Below the pieces are notes generated by a model, which saw only the letters and a program-made list of their open reading frames with translations, made no database searches and was not told the origin of the DNA. A stretch of DNA of 64,000 nucleotides, taken from assembly GCF_024168485.1 (NCBI RefSeq), contig NZ_JALJVY010000003.1, positions 186,001 through 250,000 of the forward strand. Direction: 5' to 3'. The position numbers and the translations under genes are program-made. Of the stretch, positions 37,831 to 45,628 are shown piece by piece. Every line of letters starts with the position of its first letter. The first letter of the stretch is position 1. The DNA comes from Sphingobium sp. OAS761 (GTDB taxonomy: Bacteria > Pseudomonadota > Alphaproteobacteria > Sphingomonadales > Sphingomonadaceae).

Positions 37831-38117
37831 ATGATCGAACTTGGACACCAGGATCAGGACTTTGACGGGCTGACCGGCTGGCACCAGCTTCCAGTCCATG
37901 GCAAATTCATCATCGAGTTTTGCAACCCCGTCTGCCATCACCGATCGTTCGCAATCGCTTTCGAAGACGGTGCTGAGGAAGAAGCGCCCTGTTTCCCTGT
38001 CTTCAAACTGGCGCGATTCCACAATATTGCCGCCATGCTCAAAATGAGACCGCTGACATGATGAACAATGCCGGGACGGTCCGGGCAATTGATCACCAGC
38101 GTGTACGATCGAGGCAT
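37831..38117 (-). pseudogene. purU: Formyltetrahydrofolate deformylase (purU) N-terminal remnant
   Basis: From ATG 38117 the translation reads MPRSYTLVINCPDRPGIVHHVSGLI, the ACT domain start of PurU. The frame then changes near 38040-38055 and continues FEHGGNIVESRQFEDRETGRFF ... FAMDWKLVPAGQPVKVLILVSKFDHCL, the linker into the catalytic domain. After about 88 codons it is fused to the BASS remnant, so the formyltransferase-like catalytic domain is missing. PurU releases formate from 10-formyl-THF; this copy cannot. The fusion suggests a deletion of a few kilobases between two neighbouring genes. Confidence 0.85.
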
Positions 38118-38268
38118 TCAGCGTTCTCCGGAAAGGGAAGCGGCCAGCCTACGTCGCGATCCATCCTGTCCTTTCACAACAAGGCTGGATCACGACGTGC
38201 TGACATTGATCGAAACGGATGGGGTTCAGGGCTTGTCGCCAAACGCCAGCGACGTCTCCAACAGCGCC

Positions 38269-39297
38269 TCAGGCAGCGAGTTCTTGTCGGACGATTTCCG
38301 CGCCTGCGCCCAGAGCATCGAGCTTGCCCCTCGCCACACGACGGGACAGTGGCGCCATGCCGCAGTTGGTGCTGGGGTAGAGCTTGTCGGCATCCACGAA
38401 TTGCAGTGCCTTCCTGAGGGTGTCGGCCACTTCTTCCGGCGTCTCGACGGTATCCGTCGCCACGTCGATGGCACCGATCATCACCTTTTTGCCCCTGATG
38501 AGTGCGATGAGATCCATCGGAACATGGGAATGATGGCATTCCAGCGAGATGATATCGATCCTGGACTTCTGCAGATTGGGGAAGGTTTCCTCATACTGCC
38601 GCCATTCCGATCCCAGAGTCTTCTTCCAGTCGGTATTGGCCTTGATGCCATAGCCATAGCAGATGTGGACCGCCGTTTCGCACTTTAGCCCCTCGGCCGC
38701 CTTCTCCAGAGTAGCGATTCCCCAGTCGTTTGCCTCGTCAAAGAAGACATTGAACGCCGGCTCGTCAAACTGGATGATGTCGACGCCCGCGGCCTCCAAC
38801 TCCCTCGCTTCCTGATTGAGGATCTTGGCGAACTCCCATGCCAGCTTTTCGCGGCTTTTATAGTGGGCGTCGTAGAGCGTATCGATCATCGTCATGGGGC
38901 CAGGCAGCGTCCATTTGATCGGCTGATCGGTTTGTGCTCGCAGAAACTTCGCGTCCTCGACGAAAACCGGATTGGGACGGGAGACAGCGCCAACGACCGT
39001 CGGCACGCTTGCATCATAGCGATTGCGGATTCTGACGGTTTCGCGCTTTTCAAAATCGACGCCGCTGAGATGCTCGACAAACGTCGTGACGAAGTGCTGG
39101 CGCGTCTGCTCGCCGTCGCCGACGATGGTGATGCCCGCCTGCCGCTGATCTTCCACGGCCAGGCGCAAGGCATCCTGCTTGCCCCCAACCAGTTCCTCGC
39201 CCTCCAGCTTCCAGGGCGACCAAAGTATCTCAGGCTGGGCAAGCCAGGACGGCTTTGGCAAGCTGCCAGCGGTGGACGTGGGCAACAATATTTTCAT
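38269..39297 (-). CDS. mesD: Folate-independent methionine synthase MesD (core MetE domain)
   Basis: The 342-residue protein is a MetE C-terminal (core) domain only. The zinc ligands are H211 and C213 in AVHICYGYG, E253 in ISLECHHSH and C312 in YPSTNCGMAPLS; the homocysteine/methionine pocket has TLPGPMT and FDEPAF. It lacks the N-terminal folate-binding half of MetE. Adjacency to a DUF1852 protein is the signature of the MesD family described by Price and colleagues, which makes methionine from homocysteine without methyl-THF and needs MesX and oxygen; the methyl donor is not known to me. It is second in a two-gene unit under a B12 riboswitch. Confidence 0.9.
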   Translation of the reverse strand: MKILLPTSTAGSLPKPSWLAQPEILWSPWKLEGEELVGGKQDALRLAVEDQRQAGITIVGDGEQTRQHFVTTFVEHLSGVDFEKRETVRIRNRYDASVPTVVGAVSRPNPVFVEDAKFLRAQTDQPIKWTLPGPMTMIDTLYDAHYKSREKLAWEFAKILNQEARELEAAGVDIIQFDEPAFNVFFDEANDWGIATLEKAAEGLKCETAVHICYGYGIKANTDWKKTLGSEWRQYEETFPNLQKSRIDIISLECHHSHVPMDLIALIRGKKVMIGAIDVATDTVETPEEVADTLRKALQFVDADKLYPSTNCGMAPLSRRVARGKLDALGAGAEIVRQELAA

Positions 39298-39325
39298 GGA
39301 TTGGTGACCTTATATTCTCGAATGA

Positions 39326-40348
39326 TCAAAGGGCGAAGGCGGCGGACCATTGCTCAAGCACGGCCCAATGGGGCTTGATGAAGCACTCCTCGGCGAACTT
39401 CCCCTGTTCGACAGCCAGCCTGCTCCGTTCCTCCCGGTCATAGACAATGCGGGTGAGCGAATAGTCCTGATACTTCAAGCTGGGCTGATAATGCTCAGCC
39501 GCCGCGGAATTGGCGTTGTAAATCTCGGGTCGATAGATTTTCTGGAAGGTCTCCATCACGCTGATCGTGCTGACCAGCTCAAGACTGGTGTAGTCGCCGA
39601 GCAGTTCGCCGATATGATAGAAAGCATAGGGTGCCACACTGTTCGGCGGCATGAAGTAGCGAACCTTCATGCCCATCTTTGCGAAATATTCATCAGTCAT
39701 GGAGAATTTGTCGTTGCGATATTCAATCCCTAAAATGGGGTGCTCGTTTGGGGTCCGGTGATAGACCTCCTTGCTTGACACGCTCAGGCAGATGACTGGC
39801 AGCTTGCTGAAATTGTCGCGATAGGCGCGCGAATTCAGGAAATGCTTGAACAGCTTTCCATGCAGGTCACCAAAATCGTTCGGAGCGCCCGCATCGGGGT
39901 GGCTCTTCATATACGCCGGCAGAACGACGCTAAAATCATAGTCTCGCACATAAGAGGAGAAATTGTTGCCCACCATGCCGGTGATGCGTTCGCCCGTTTT
40001 GCTATCGATAATCGTCGTCTGAAGGATTTCGATCAGAGGGAAGACAGTGTCGCTGTCGTCTGAATCGATGCGCATTTCGGCGGTAATGATCTCAAGCTCG
40101 ACCGCATATCGGTCGCCTTTGGGGTTGTCCCAATGCGCCAGGGAGTTGAATCGATTGTCGATCATCCGCAACGTATTGCGCAAATTCTCCCGGCGGCTCT
40201 CCCCCCTCGCCAAGTTGGCAAAGTTGGTCGTGATGCGCGTATTCTCGGCAGGACGATAATTCTCGTCGAAAGCGATACGGCTGATGCTGAACTCAAAGTC
40301 TTGGTGCGCCATGGCGTCATATCCTAATTTCACGCTAGTCACAGGCAT
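39326..40348 (-). CDS. mesX: MesX, DUF1852 putative oxygenase partner of MesD
   Basis: The 340-residue protein matches the DUF1852 family: DFEFSISRIAFDENYRP, NTRITTNFANLARGE, DNRFNSLAHWDNPKGDRY, MVGNNFSSYVRDYDFSVVLP, and a C-terminal KPHWAVLEQW. DUF1852/MesX is required for MesD activity in other bacteria and is proposed to be an oxygenase supplying the methyl group or activating its donor. ATG 40348 is preferred because AAGGAG lies nine bases upstream; an internal ATG 36 nt later is possible. It precedes mesD by 28 bp and follows a riboswitch-bearing leader of nearly 500 nt. Confidence 0.9.
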   Translation of the reverse strand: MPVTSVKLGYDAMAHQDFEFSISRIAFDENYRPAENTRITTNFANLARGESRRENLRNTLRMIDNRFNSLAHWDNPKGDRYAVELEIITAEMRIDSDDSDTVFPLIEILQTTIIDSKTGERITGMVGNNFSSYVRDYDFSVVLPAYMKSHPDAGAPNDFGDLHGKLFKHFLNSRAYRDNFSKLPVICLSVSSKEVYHRTPNEHPILGIEYRNDKFSMTDEYFAKMGMKVRYFMPPNSVAPYAFYHIGELLGDYTSLELVSTISVMETFQKIYRPEIYNANSAAAEHYQPSLKYQDYSLTRIVYDREERSRLAVEQGKFAEECFIKPHWAVLEQWSAAFAL

Positions 40349-40426
40349 GCGAGGTCTCCTTCGGGCCAGCGCGTCGACCGGTCCGTCATGGTTCTGGAAT
40401 TGTGTGGGATTGGGGCGCGCGCCGCG

Positions 40427-40498
40427 TCAGCCGAAGATCAGCACGGCACGCAGGCGCATTCGTCGCAAGAGGACGGAGCGAAACAGGACTGAAGACAT
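40427..40498 (-). CDS. Possible 23-codon leader peptide in the mesX 5' region
   Basis: Between the riboswitch and mesX a short frame encodes MSSVLFRSVLLRRMRLRAVL and three more residues, then TGA. It lies 78 nt before mesX, is Arg/Leu-rich and has GGTGATCGG upstream but no strong ribosome site. It could be a regulatory uORF in the expression platform or chance. The leader from 40639 down to 40349 otherwise shows no gene. Confidence 0.3.
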   Translation of the reverse strand: MSSVLFRSVLLRRMRLRAVLIFG

Positions 40499-40639
40499 CG
40501 ACCGATCACCTGCTTTGCCGGGCGGTAGGGTCGTAGGAAGAGCGCGCTGGACGTAGAAGGCCCGGATGACGATATGCCACGAGCCTGCTTCAAGCGCGAT
40601 CCACCGGAGGAACCCCCGTCCGAGGAACATTATGCCGTC

Positions 40640-40829
40640 GAAGGCAGGTCTCCTGGCTTGCGGGTCATCGCAATGGCTCCGGCCTTCCCGAGCCTCGTGC
40701 AAAAGCTCAGTGACACAAAATGGAGCCACCACTCGCCGCTTACAGTTGCGGGGGCAGCGCCGGACTCTGCTCGAAGGGCACCACCGGCTTCCCGTCTTAG
40801 CCCCGCCGTCATGCCTGAAGCGGGGAACC
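40640..40829 (-). ncRNA. Cobalamin (B12) riboswitch upstream of mesX-mesD
   Basis: On the minus strand all conserved blocks appear in order: GGTTCCCCG at the 5' end, GGGAAGCCGGTG, the central GCTGCCCCCGCAACTGTAAG, GTCACTG, GGGAAGG, and the B12 box AGCCAGGAGACCTGCC at 40642-40657. Adenosylcobalamin binding normally turns off downstream expression. This fits a pathway needed only when B12, and hence MetH, is unavailable. The expression platform is probably within the 290-nt leader before mesX. Confidence 0.95.
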
Positions 40830-40840
40830 TCGACAGGCTC

Positions 40841-40869
40841 CTTCAACAGCATCGGGAGGCTGCTGTCAA
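40841..40869 (-). promoter_or_regulatory. Candidate promoter of the mesX-mesD transcript
   Basis: A consensus -35 TTGACA (40869-40864) is followed after 17 bp by a weak -10 TTGAAG (40846-40841). Transcription would start about five bases before the riboswitch. The -10 is poor, which suits an activated or otherwise regulated promoter. Only position and -35 match support it. Confidence 0.5.
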
Positions 40870-40873
40870 GCGA

Positions 40874-40895
40874 CATATAAAGATTTCTTTATATG
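40874..40895 (-). promoter_or_regulatory. AT-rich 10-bp palindrome upstream of the mesX promoter (SahR-like)
   Basis: CATATAAAGA (40874-40883) and TCTTTATATG (40886-40895) form a perfect inverted repeat around TT. It sits directly upstream of the proposed -35. From memory the AT-rich palindrome reported for SahR, the S-adenosylhomocysteine-responsive regulator of methionine genes, looks similar. That assignment is inference and no sahR gene is in the window. Confidence 0.6.
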
Positions 40896-41000
40896 CTTCT
40901 TCTGAGGTGAGTCCTGAGCGCTCTATTTTCGGTTGGAAATGGAGCGCCTTTCAGTTCGATAGGATCAGGCCCCAACCTAGAGGCGGTGGCGATCTCCTGG

Positions 41001-41162
41001 TCAGGCCTCGGCCATTCGGTCGGCTTCACGCCAGCGATCCAGCATTGCGTGATCGGCAAGAATGCGCTCGGCCGCCAAAACCGAGTAGGTGGGGATGGCG
41101 TTCGGAGCGTTCAGCCATTTGAGATGGATTAGGGGCCTTGTCATCACCGTCTCAACAATCAT
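41001..41162 (-). CDS. Small ORF downstream of the ScfR regulator
   Basis: A 53-residue frame (MIVETVMTRPLIHLKWLNAP... ending ADRMAEA) begins 12 bp after the regulator stop on the same strand. The second half looks helical and charged (AERILADHAMLDRWREADRM). I do not recognise it; it may be a genuine small protein in the regulator operon or the end of a decayed gene. No clear ribosome site. Confidence 0.35.
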   Translation of the reverse strand: MIVETVMTRPLIHLKWLNAPNAIPTYSVLAAERILADHAMLDRWREADRMAEA

Positions 41163-41174
41163 GTAGCTTGCGAA

Positions 41175-42575
41175 TCAGGCTGCGGGATAAGGGGCCAAGG
41201 TGCTTCGGTTCTCGTCTACCGCCACCGCCCGCCCAATTGCAGGGAAGGCGCGTTGCGGGCACGCTGGACGTTCACAGACCTTGCAGCCAGCTCCGATCGG
41301 CGTCGCCGCTGTTGGATCGTCCAAATCCAGTCCCCGCGAATAGATAAGCCGCGAGGCGTGACGAATGTCGCAGCCCAGTCCGACCGCAAATGTCTTGCCC
41401 GGCACGTCGAAGCCTGCGTTGCCACTGCTAACCGTTCGCGCAATCCAAAGGTAGGTGCGGCCATCGGGCATTTGCGCGATCTGGCGAAGCACCCGACCGG
41501 GCTGCGTGAAGGCCTCGTAGACCTTCCACAGTGGGCAGCTTCCGCCGACACGGGAGAAATGGAAATCGGTTGCCGATTGTCGTTTGGAGATATTGCCGGC
41601 ACGATCGACCCGCACAAAGAAGAAGGGGATGCCGCGAGCATCGGCCCGTTGGAGCGTCGAGAGCCGATGGCAGATCGTTTCGAAGCCGACCCCGAACCGG
41701 CGCCCGAGCTTTTCGATATCATAGGCCTCGGCCTCGGCGGTGGCGAGGAAGTCACCATAGGGGAGGATGAGTGCTCCCGCGAAATAGTTGGCCAGACCCA
41801 CTCTGGCCAGTCTCCGCGCTTCGTCGCCAGACAACAGACTGCTATCGGCCAACTGGTCGATGACGCTACCCAGTTCCAGAAATGCCAGTTGGGTCGCCAT
41901 CTGGAAGGCCTGTTGGCCCTGATGCAGGTGGGCGGAGATGTGCAATGTCCGAGTCGCGGGATCATAGCGGCGCTGAGCCGTATCGCTCTCACCCCAGACA
42001 ATCTGAACATCGTGACGGTCCTTCAGCCACGCAACGAGTCCAGGGTGGACCGAGTGCGGCGCAAGGCCGGCCTCTCGATATATCCGCTCAGCTGCCTCAT
42101 CTAGAGGCTCGACATGATTGTGCCGCGCATAGAAAAAGTCCCGGACTTGCTCGAAGGCCATGCGTGCCGGACCGCCGCTGATCCAGTCGTCTCCCAACTG
42201 GGCAGCCATCGCTTCGCTGCGCTCGGCGGCCTCCCGATAACGGCGATGCAGGGATATGAGCGTCCTGCCCACCGCGGGCATGTTCGTCGCCAGCTCGCGG
42301 ATTTCTGCGACCGAGATCGCCTCCGCGCTATCGGACAGCGCGTCACGCAGTTCGGTGATGAGTCGCGCTTCCTCATCCTCTGAAAAGAGCTGGACGTCGA
42401 CGCCAAAGACCGAGTTGATCTTGAGCAGAACCGGGACGGTCAACGGCCGCTGGTTTTGTTCGAGCTGATTGAGATAGCTCGACGAGATGCCGAGCGCATT
42501 GGCCAGGTCGACCTGCTTGAGCTTCCGTTCCTCGCGCAGCCGCCGCAGCCGCACTCCCATAAAGGCTTTCCGCAT
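41175..42575 (-). CDS. ScfR/PrpR-type XRE regulator with IrrE-like and DUF2083 domains
   Basis: The 466-residue protein starts with a Cro/XRE helix-turn-helix (RLRRLREERKLKQVDLANALGISSSYLNQLEQNQRPLTVPVL in pieces, about 6-55), then an IrrE/ImmA-like domain (about 155-265, with HISAHLHQGQQAFQMATQLAFLE) and a C-terminal DUF2083 domain ending in a cysteine cluster (GCKVCERPACPQRAFP). This is the architecture of short-chain fatty acyl-CoA regulators such as mycobacterial PrpR and RamB; the cysteines may hold an Fe-S cluster. ATG 42575 is chosen since the longer frame runs across operator B. It probably controls the prp genes and itself. Confidence 0.92.
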   Translation of the reverse strand: MRKAFMGVRLRRLREERKLKQVDLANALGISSSYLNQLEQNQRPLTVPVLLKINSVFGVDVQLFSEDEEARLITELRDALSDSAEAISVAEIRELATNMPAVGRTLISLHRRYREAAERSEAMAAQLGDDWISGGPARMAFEQVRDFFYARHNHVEPLDEAAERIYREAGLAPHSVHPGLVAWLKDRHDVQIVWGESDTAQRRYDPATRTLHISAHLHQGQQAFQMATQLAFLELGSVIDQLADSSLLSGDEARRLARVGLANYFAGALILPYGDFLATAEAEAYDIEKLGRRFGVGFETICHRLSTLQRADARGIPFFFVRVDRAGNISKRQSATDFHFSRVGGSCPLWKVYEAFTQPGRVLRQIAQMPDGRTYLWIARTVSSGNAGFDVPGKTFAVGLGCDIRHASRLIYSRGLDLDDPTAATPIGAGCKVCERPACPQRAFPAIGRAVAVDENRSTLAPYPAA

Positions 42576-42584
42576 GTTCCTGCC

Positions 42585-42643
42585 CAATCTTCGCAAACTT
42601 CGCTGATTTGCAGCTTTTCGTCCACAAATCTTCGCACATTCAG
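42585..42643 (-). promoter_or_regulatory. Propionate-regulon operator, copy B (before the regulator gene)
   Basis: On the minus strand: CTGAATGTGC, GAAGATTTG, 10-bp spacer, GCTGCAAATC, two bases, CGAAGTTTGC. Blocks and spacing match copies A and C, but here the motif points in the same direction as the gene it precedes, opposite to A and C. It ends only ten bases before the regulator ATG, which suggests autorepression. Confidence 0.85.
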
Positions 42644-42693
42644 CCATTTCTAGCGTAGCAGATATTGCGGATGTTGCGAAGCAGTGAAGAATC

Positions 42694-42957
42694 CTACGGC
42701 AAGGCAGCAATGATGAAGCGTATTCGGCGACTGCGGGCCTCGACGATATCCGCGACCGGCGCGGCCTCGCGTTCCAGTCCATCGAAGAAGGGCGGATTGG
42801 CGACATAGGTCGAGGCGGTCGGCCAGTCATAGGTATCGCCTTCCTTCACCTCGAGCGCCTTCCAGCGATCGTCGCCCTCATAGACATTGGCATAGCGGCT
42901 CGCGAACATCTCGGCGTCAATGGCCGAGGCGAGGCTGTCACTGCCTATCGCTGTCAT
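42694..42957 (-). pseudogene. Internal fragment of an aconitate hydratase gene
   Basis: An 87-codon frame reads ...AIDAEMFASRYANVYEGDDRWKAL, EVKEGDTYDWPTASTYVANPPFFDGLE, PVADIVEARSRRI, which matches the middle of AcnA-type aconitases just before the swivel domain. Everything before and after that module is missing, so it is a gene scrap rather than a small protein. It sits between the regulator and prpB, where an aconitase-family gene (acnA/acnD) often stands in propionate loci. An intact acnD is 6 kb away. Confidence 0.8.
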
Positions 42958-42982
42958 CGGATGTCTTTCTCTGGTTTGTGCG

Positions 42983-43009
42983 GCGAGCGTCGGCCTCCCC
43001 GACGCTCGC
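42983..43009 (-). terminator. Strong 11-bp hairpin downstream of prpB
   Basis: GCGAGCGTCGG (42983-42993) and CCGACGCTCGC (42999-43009) form a perfect 11-bp stem with a 5-nt loop. It lies 47 bp after the prpB stop. No T-run follows on the minus strand, so it may stabilise the 3' end or act with Rho rather than as a standard intrinsic terminator. Confidence 0.5.
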
Positions 43010-43055
43010 GAGCGCGGAAAGGCCGACGGTCACCGGTCATTGACAGAATGTCGTC

Positions 43056-43976
43056 TCAGGTCTGGGGAATGCCTTCCGGCACGATCGTCTTCACGATCGA
43101 GGCATCGAGTTCCTCGAAAGCGTGGAGACCGATGGTGTCGTACAGCTCCTGGCGGGTCTGCATGCGCTCGACCTGGTTGTGCGTTCCGCCGTCGCGCTTG
43201 ATGGCGGCATAGAGTTCGGCCTGCGCCTTGTTGGCGACACGCAGGGACGAGACGGGCCAGATCACCATCTTGTAACCCATCTGCTCGAACTCGGTCGCCG
43301 TGTAGAACGGCGTTTTGCCGAACTCCGTCATGTTGGCGAGGAGCGGCACGCCGGGCATGTCTTGCGCGAACTTCTCGAACATATCGCGCGTGATCAACGC
43401 TTCTGGGAAGATCGCATCGGCTCCCGCCTCGACATACAGCTTCGCGCGCGCAACTGCGGCATCATAGCCCTCGACCGCAGCCGCATCGGTGCGCGCGACG
43501 ATGACAATGTCACGGCTCGCCCTCTTGGCTGCCGCCACCTTGGCCGCCATGTCATGCGGCGGAACAAGGTTCTTGCCGTTCAGATGGCCGCATTTCTTGG
43601 GCAGGATCTGATCTTCAAGATGCACGGCTCCCGCGCCCGCATCTTCGAAGGTGCGGACCATGTGCATGACGTTGAGTGCCTCGCCATAGCCGGTGTCGCC
43701 ATCGACCAGGAGCGGCAGGCCGGAGGCGCGCACGATCTGGCGGATAAAGAAGGCGACTTCGTCCACAGTGATGATGCCGAGGTCGGGCAGGCCCATCGAT
43801 GCGGTCATCGCCGCACCCGAAAGGTACAGTCCCTCAAACCCCGCCTGCTTTCCCTGGATCGCTGCCTGGCCGTTATGCGCGCCGGGAAGCTGATAGATGC
43901 CCGGACGGGCGAGCGCTTCGCGGAAACGCTGACCGGCGCTGGTGTTGGGAAGTTCGTCTGCAATCAGATAGGGCAT
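43056..43976 (-). CDS. prpB: Methylisocitrate lyase
   Basis: The 306-residue protein belongs to the isocitrate lyase/PEP mutase superfamily, with the catalytic KKCGH motif at 127-131, VDGDTGYGEA (91-100) for metal binding, and GLYLSGAAMTASMGLPD. PrpB splits 2-methylisocitrate into pyruvate and succinate, the last step of the methylcitrate cycle. It follows prpC by nine bases on the same strand, so the two are one operon under operator C. Confidence 0.96.
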   Translation of the reverse strand: MPYLIADELPNTSAGQRFREALARPGIYQLPGAHNGQAAIQGKQAGFEGLYLSGAAMTASMGLPDLGIITVDEVAFFIRQIVRASGLPLLVDGDTGYGEALNVMHMVRTFEDAGAGAVHLEDQILPKKCGHLNGKNLVPPHDMAAKVAAAKRASRDIVIVARTDAAAVEGYDAAVARAKLYVEAGADAIFPEALITRDMFEKFAQDMPGVPLLANMTEFGKTPFYTATEFEQMGYKMVIWPVSSLRVANKAQAELYAAIKRDGGTHNQVERMQTRQELYDTIGLHAFEELDASIVKTIVPEGIPQT

Positions 43977-43985
43977 GATGCCTCC

Positions 43986-45143
43986 TTAAGCGTGCGCTTC
44001 GCTACGTTCGGCGAGCGGCACGAATTCGAGATTTTCCGGGCCAGTATAATTGGCCGAGGGCCGGATGATCTTGTTGTCGACCCGCTGCTCGATCACATGC
44101 GCCGCCCAGCCGCTGGTGCGCGCGATCACGAAGAGCGGCGTGAACATCGCCGTCGGCACGCCCATGAGGTTGTAGGACACCGCCGAGAACCAGTCGAGGT
44201 TCGGGAACATGGTCTTGGCGTCCCACATCACGCTCTCGATCCGCTCCGCCACCGCGAACTGGCGCTGCGCACCGGCTTCGTCGGCCAGGCTCTTGGCAAC
44301 ACGCTTGATAACGACATTGCGCGGATCGGAGATGGTGTAGACCGGATGGCCGAAGCCGATCACGACCTCCTTGGCCTCGACACGGCGACGGATGTCGGCT
44401 TCCGCCTCGTCAGGCGTCGCGTAGCGCTTCTGGATCTCATAGGCGACCTCGTTCGCGCCGCCATGCTTGGGACCGCGCAGCGCGCCGATGGCGCCGGCGA
44501 TCGCCGAATACATGTCCGAACCGGTGCCGGCGATCACCCGCGCGGCAAAGGTCGAGGCGTTGAATTCATGCTCGGCATAGAGGATCAGCGAGGTGTGCAT
44601 GGCACGCACCCAGCTTGCTGACGGTGCCTTGCCATGGAGGAGGTGGAGGAAATGGCCGCCAATGCTGTCGTCGTCGGTCTCCACCTCGATGCGGCGGCCA
44701 TGATGGGCGTAGTGATACCAGTAGAGCAGGACCGAACCGAGTGACGCCATGAGCCGATCGGCGATATCGCGCGCGTCGGACAAGTTGTGGTCGTGCGTCT
44801 CCGGCAGGACGCAACCGAGGGCGGAAACGCCCGAGCGCATCACATCCATCGGATGGGCGGCCGCCGGGATCGCCTCCAGCGCGCTCTTCACCGAATGCGG
44901 CAGGCCGCGCAGGCCCTTTAGCTTTGCCTTATAGGAGATGAGCTGCGACGGCGTCGGCAGTTCGCCATGCACCAGCAGATGCGCGATCTCCTCAAACTCC
45001 GCAGATTCTGCAATGTCGAGAATGTCATAGCCGCGATAATGCAGGTCGTTGCCCGACTTGCCCACGGTGCAAAGCGCGGTGTTGCCGGCTGCTACACCGG
45101 ACAAGGCCACCGATTTCTTCGGCTTGAATGCTACTTCGGCCAT
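43986..45143 (-). CDS. prpC: 2-methylcitrate synthase
   Basis: The 385-residue citrate-synthase-fold enzyme begins [28 protein letters not shown], typical for PrpC, and has the catalytic segments [20 protein letters not shown] and [10 protein letters not shown] plus [15 protein letters not shown]. It condenses propionyl-CoA with oxaloacetate. The shorter length and N-terminus separate it from housekeeping GltA. The ATG at 45143 has AAGAGGAA upstream; a start 18 nt earlier is less likely. Cotranscribed with prpB. Confidence 0.95.
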   Translation of the reverse strand: MAEVAFKPKKSVALSGVAAGNTALCTVGKSGNDLHYRGYDILDIAESAEFEEIAHLLVHGELPTPSQLISYKAKLKGLRGLPHSVKSALEAIPAAAHPMDVMRSGVSALGCVLPETHDHNLSDARDIADRLMASLGSVLLYWYHYAHHGRRIEVETDDDSIGGHFLHLLHGKAPSASWVRAMHTSLILYAEHEFNASTFAARVIAGTGSDMYSAIAGAIGALRGPKHGGANEVAYEIQKRYATPDEAEADIRRRVEAKEVVIGFGHPVYTISDPRNVVIKRVAKSLADEAGAQRQFAVAERIESVMWDAKTMFPNLDWFSAVSYNLMGVPTAMFTPLFVIARTSGWAAHVIEQRVDNKIIRPSANYTGPENLEFVPLAERSEAHA

Positions 45144-45285
45144 AGATTCCTCTTGCGTCAAATAATACCGGCCGAAGCGGTGAAGCTCGGACAGTTGGTC
45201 AGTGGAAGGAAAAGGCAGCGGGCGAGCGCCGAAGGGCGAACTGCGCCATCAGGCTGACGCCGGGACGTGCGGATCGCCAGGATCG

Positions 45286-45591
45286 TCATGCCCGATATTC
45301 CCGCTGGCCCGTCAATGTCGTGAAGGTGAAGCGCCCAGTCGCTGCCGTCGTGCGACCGCCATCTTCCCGTGCGCCGGTCGCAAAGACTGAGACGATGATC
45401 GCCTGCTGGTCTGCGGATAGAGACCACGCCTCTATCTCGACATCGGGAGCGGAAAAGCCTTCGTTGATCTGCAGGCCGTCGCATTTCGCGAAGCGAATGG
45501 CGCCCGGCAGATGCGACGACGCTCGGTCGGCCGCAGCGGTCACCATGGCGTCCAGCAGGTCGAGGCCTTTTTCGGGTCGATTTGAAAGCAT
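45286..45591 (-). CDS. Unknown 101-residue protein heading the prpC-prpB cluster
   Basis: The frame MLSNRPEKGLDLLDAMVTAA... continues with PGAIRFAKCDGLQINEGFSA, PDVEIEAWSLSADQQAIIV, SVFATGAREDGGRTTAATGRF and ends TLTGQREYRA. The alternating strands after an N-terminal helix hint at a hotdog or similar small alpha/beta fold, but I cannot name the family. It lies between operator C and prpC, 142 bp before the latter, so it is likely the first gene of this transcript. A role linked to acyl-CoA handling is guesswork. Confidence 0.55.
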   Translation of the reverse strand: MLSNRPEKGLDLLDAMVTAAADRASSHLPGAIRFAKCDGLQINEGFSAPDVEIEAWSLSADQQAIIVSVFATGAREDGGRTTAATGRFTFTTLTGQREYRA

Positions 45592-45628
45592 CTGCGCATT
45601 ATCCGCATGCGCGAAGCGCGGAAAACGG

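Noticed and set aside
40427..40876. A 149-codon open frame across the B12 riboswitch
   Set aside because: It runs through highly conserved RNA blocks, has no family features and is explained by high GC content; only the short terminal frame was kept as a weak candidate.
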